Below, in pieces: positions 6,425 to 6,463 of a DNA stretch of 6,463 bases. The notes beneath the pieces were generated by a model that was given only the letters and a program-made list of their open reading frames with translations, was not told the DNA's origin and did no database searches. A program made the translations under genes and the position numbers. The first letter of the stretch is position 1. Every line of letters starts with the position of its first letter. Source of the stretch: an uncultured Rhodobacter sp. (GTDB lineage: Bacteria; Pseudomonadota; Alphaproteobacteria; Rhodobacterales; Rhodobacteraceae); NCBI GenBank assembly GCA_937901435.1, contig CALGTJ010000011.1, positions 1 to 6,463 on the forward strand, written 5' to 3'.

Positions 6425-6463
6425 CATCGAGGCGAGGGTGTGTGATGGCGGCGGTAGCGTAAG

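Larger units (their letters stand above)
6171..6463. other. Less GC-rich intergenic region without a convincing gene
   Basis: A hand count gives about 48% GC for 6181-6420, against about 63% in a 60-base sample of the TPP gene (4441-4500). Open frames here are short (68 codons on the - strand from 6410; 40 codons on the + strand from 6340) and resemble no family I know. The region probably holds the promoter of the EthD-like gene and upstream control sequences of a gene beyond the window's end. A TTGACT at 6303-6308 resembles a -35 box, but no matching -10 box lies at the proper distance. Confidence 0.55.

Noticed and set aside
1..6463. A novel defence, mobile or CRISPR-like system
   Set aside because: There are no repeat-spacer arrays, transposases, integrases, toxin-antitoxin pairs or nuclease genes. 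All large genes belong to known metabolic or transport families.

Overview
The window looks like a chromosomal segment of an alphaproteobacterium, most likely of the Rhodobacterales/Roseobacter type. This is inferred from the GC-rich, strongly biased codon use, the type of each protein and the compact gene order; no rRNA or other marker gene is present to prove it. About 90% of the window is protein-coding. No tRNA, rRNA, CRISPR array, insertion sequence or attachment site was seen.

Layout. Positions 1-558 hold the 3' end of a LivM-type inner-membrane permease whose start lies upstream of the window. It is followed without real gaps by two ATP-binding subunits, a LivG type (572-1327) and a LivF type (1329-2111). 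Together these are three of the five usual components of a branched-chain amino acid (HAAT family) ABC importer. LivH and the periplasmic binding protein are not in view. After an 89-base gap that contains a GC-rich stem-loop comes a full-length acetyl-CoA synthetase, acs (2201-4147), on the same strand. A clear intrinsic terminator (4187-4215) closes this unit.

A separate + strand gene (4285-5829) encodes a thiamine-diphosphate-dependent enzyme of the acetolactate synthase/benzoylformate decarboxylase superfamily, of the short (about 514 residues) type with no regulatory subunit beside it. Converging on it from the - strand is a small EthD-family gene (5848-6156). Its reading frame is interrupted by an in-frame TAG at codon 73, and the missing family C-terminus is still readable after the stop, so it looks like a recent nonsense pseudogene. 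The last 290 bases or so are less GC-rich (about 48% by hand count over 6181-6420), carry no convincing gene, and contain two copies of the palindrome TTGCGCAA exactly 140 bases apart.

How the genes may work together (inference). The importer brings in an amino acid, amide or carboxylate, and Acs turns free acetate, possibly released by catabolism of that substrate, into acetyl-CoA. The TPP enzyme could supply an aldehyde or acid by decarboxylation of a 2-oxo acid, but the terminator separates it from the transporter-acs unit, so a shared pathway is only a hypothesis. I found no clearly new multi-gene system. The best leads are the broken EthD gene, the unassigned TPP enzyme and the transporter-acs coupling.
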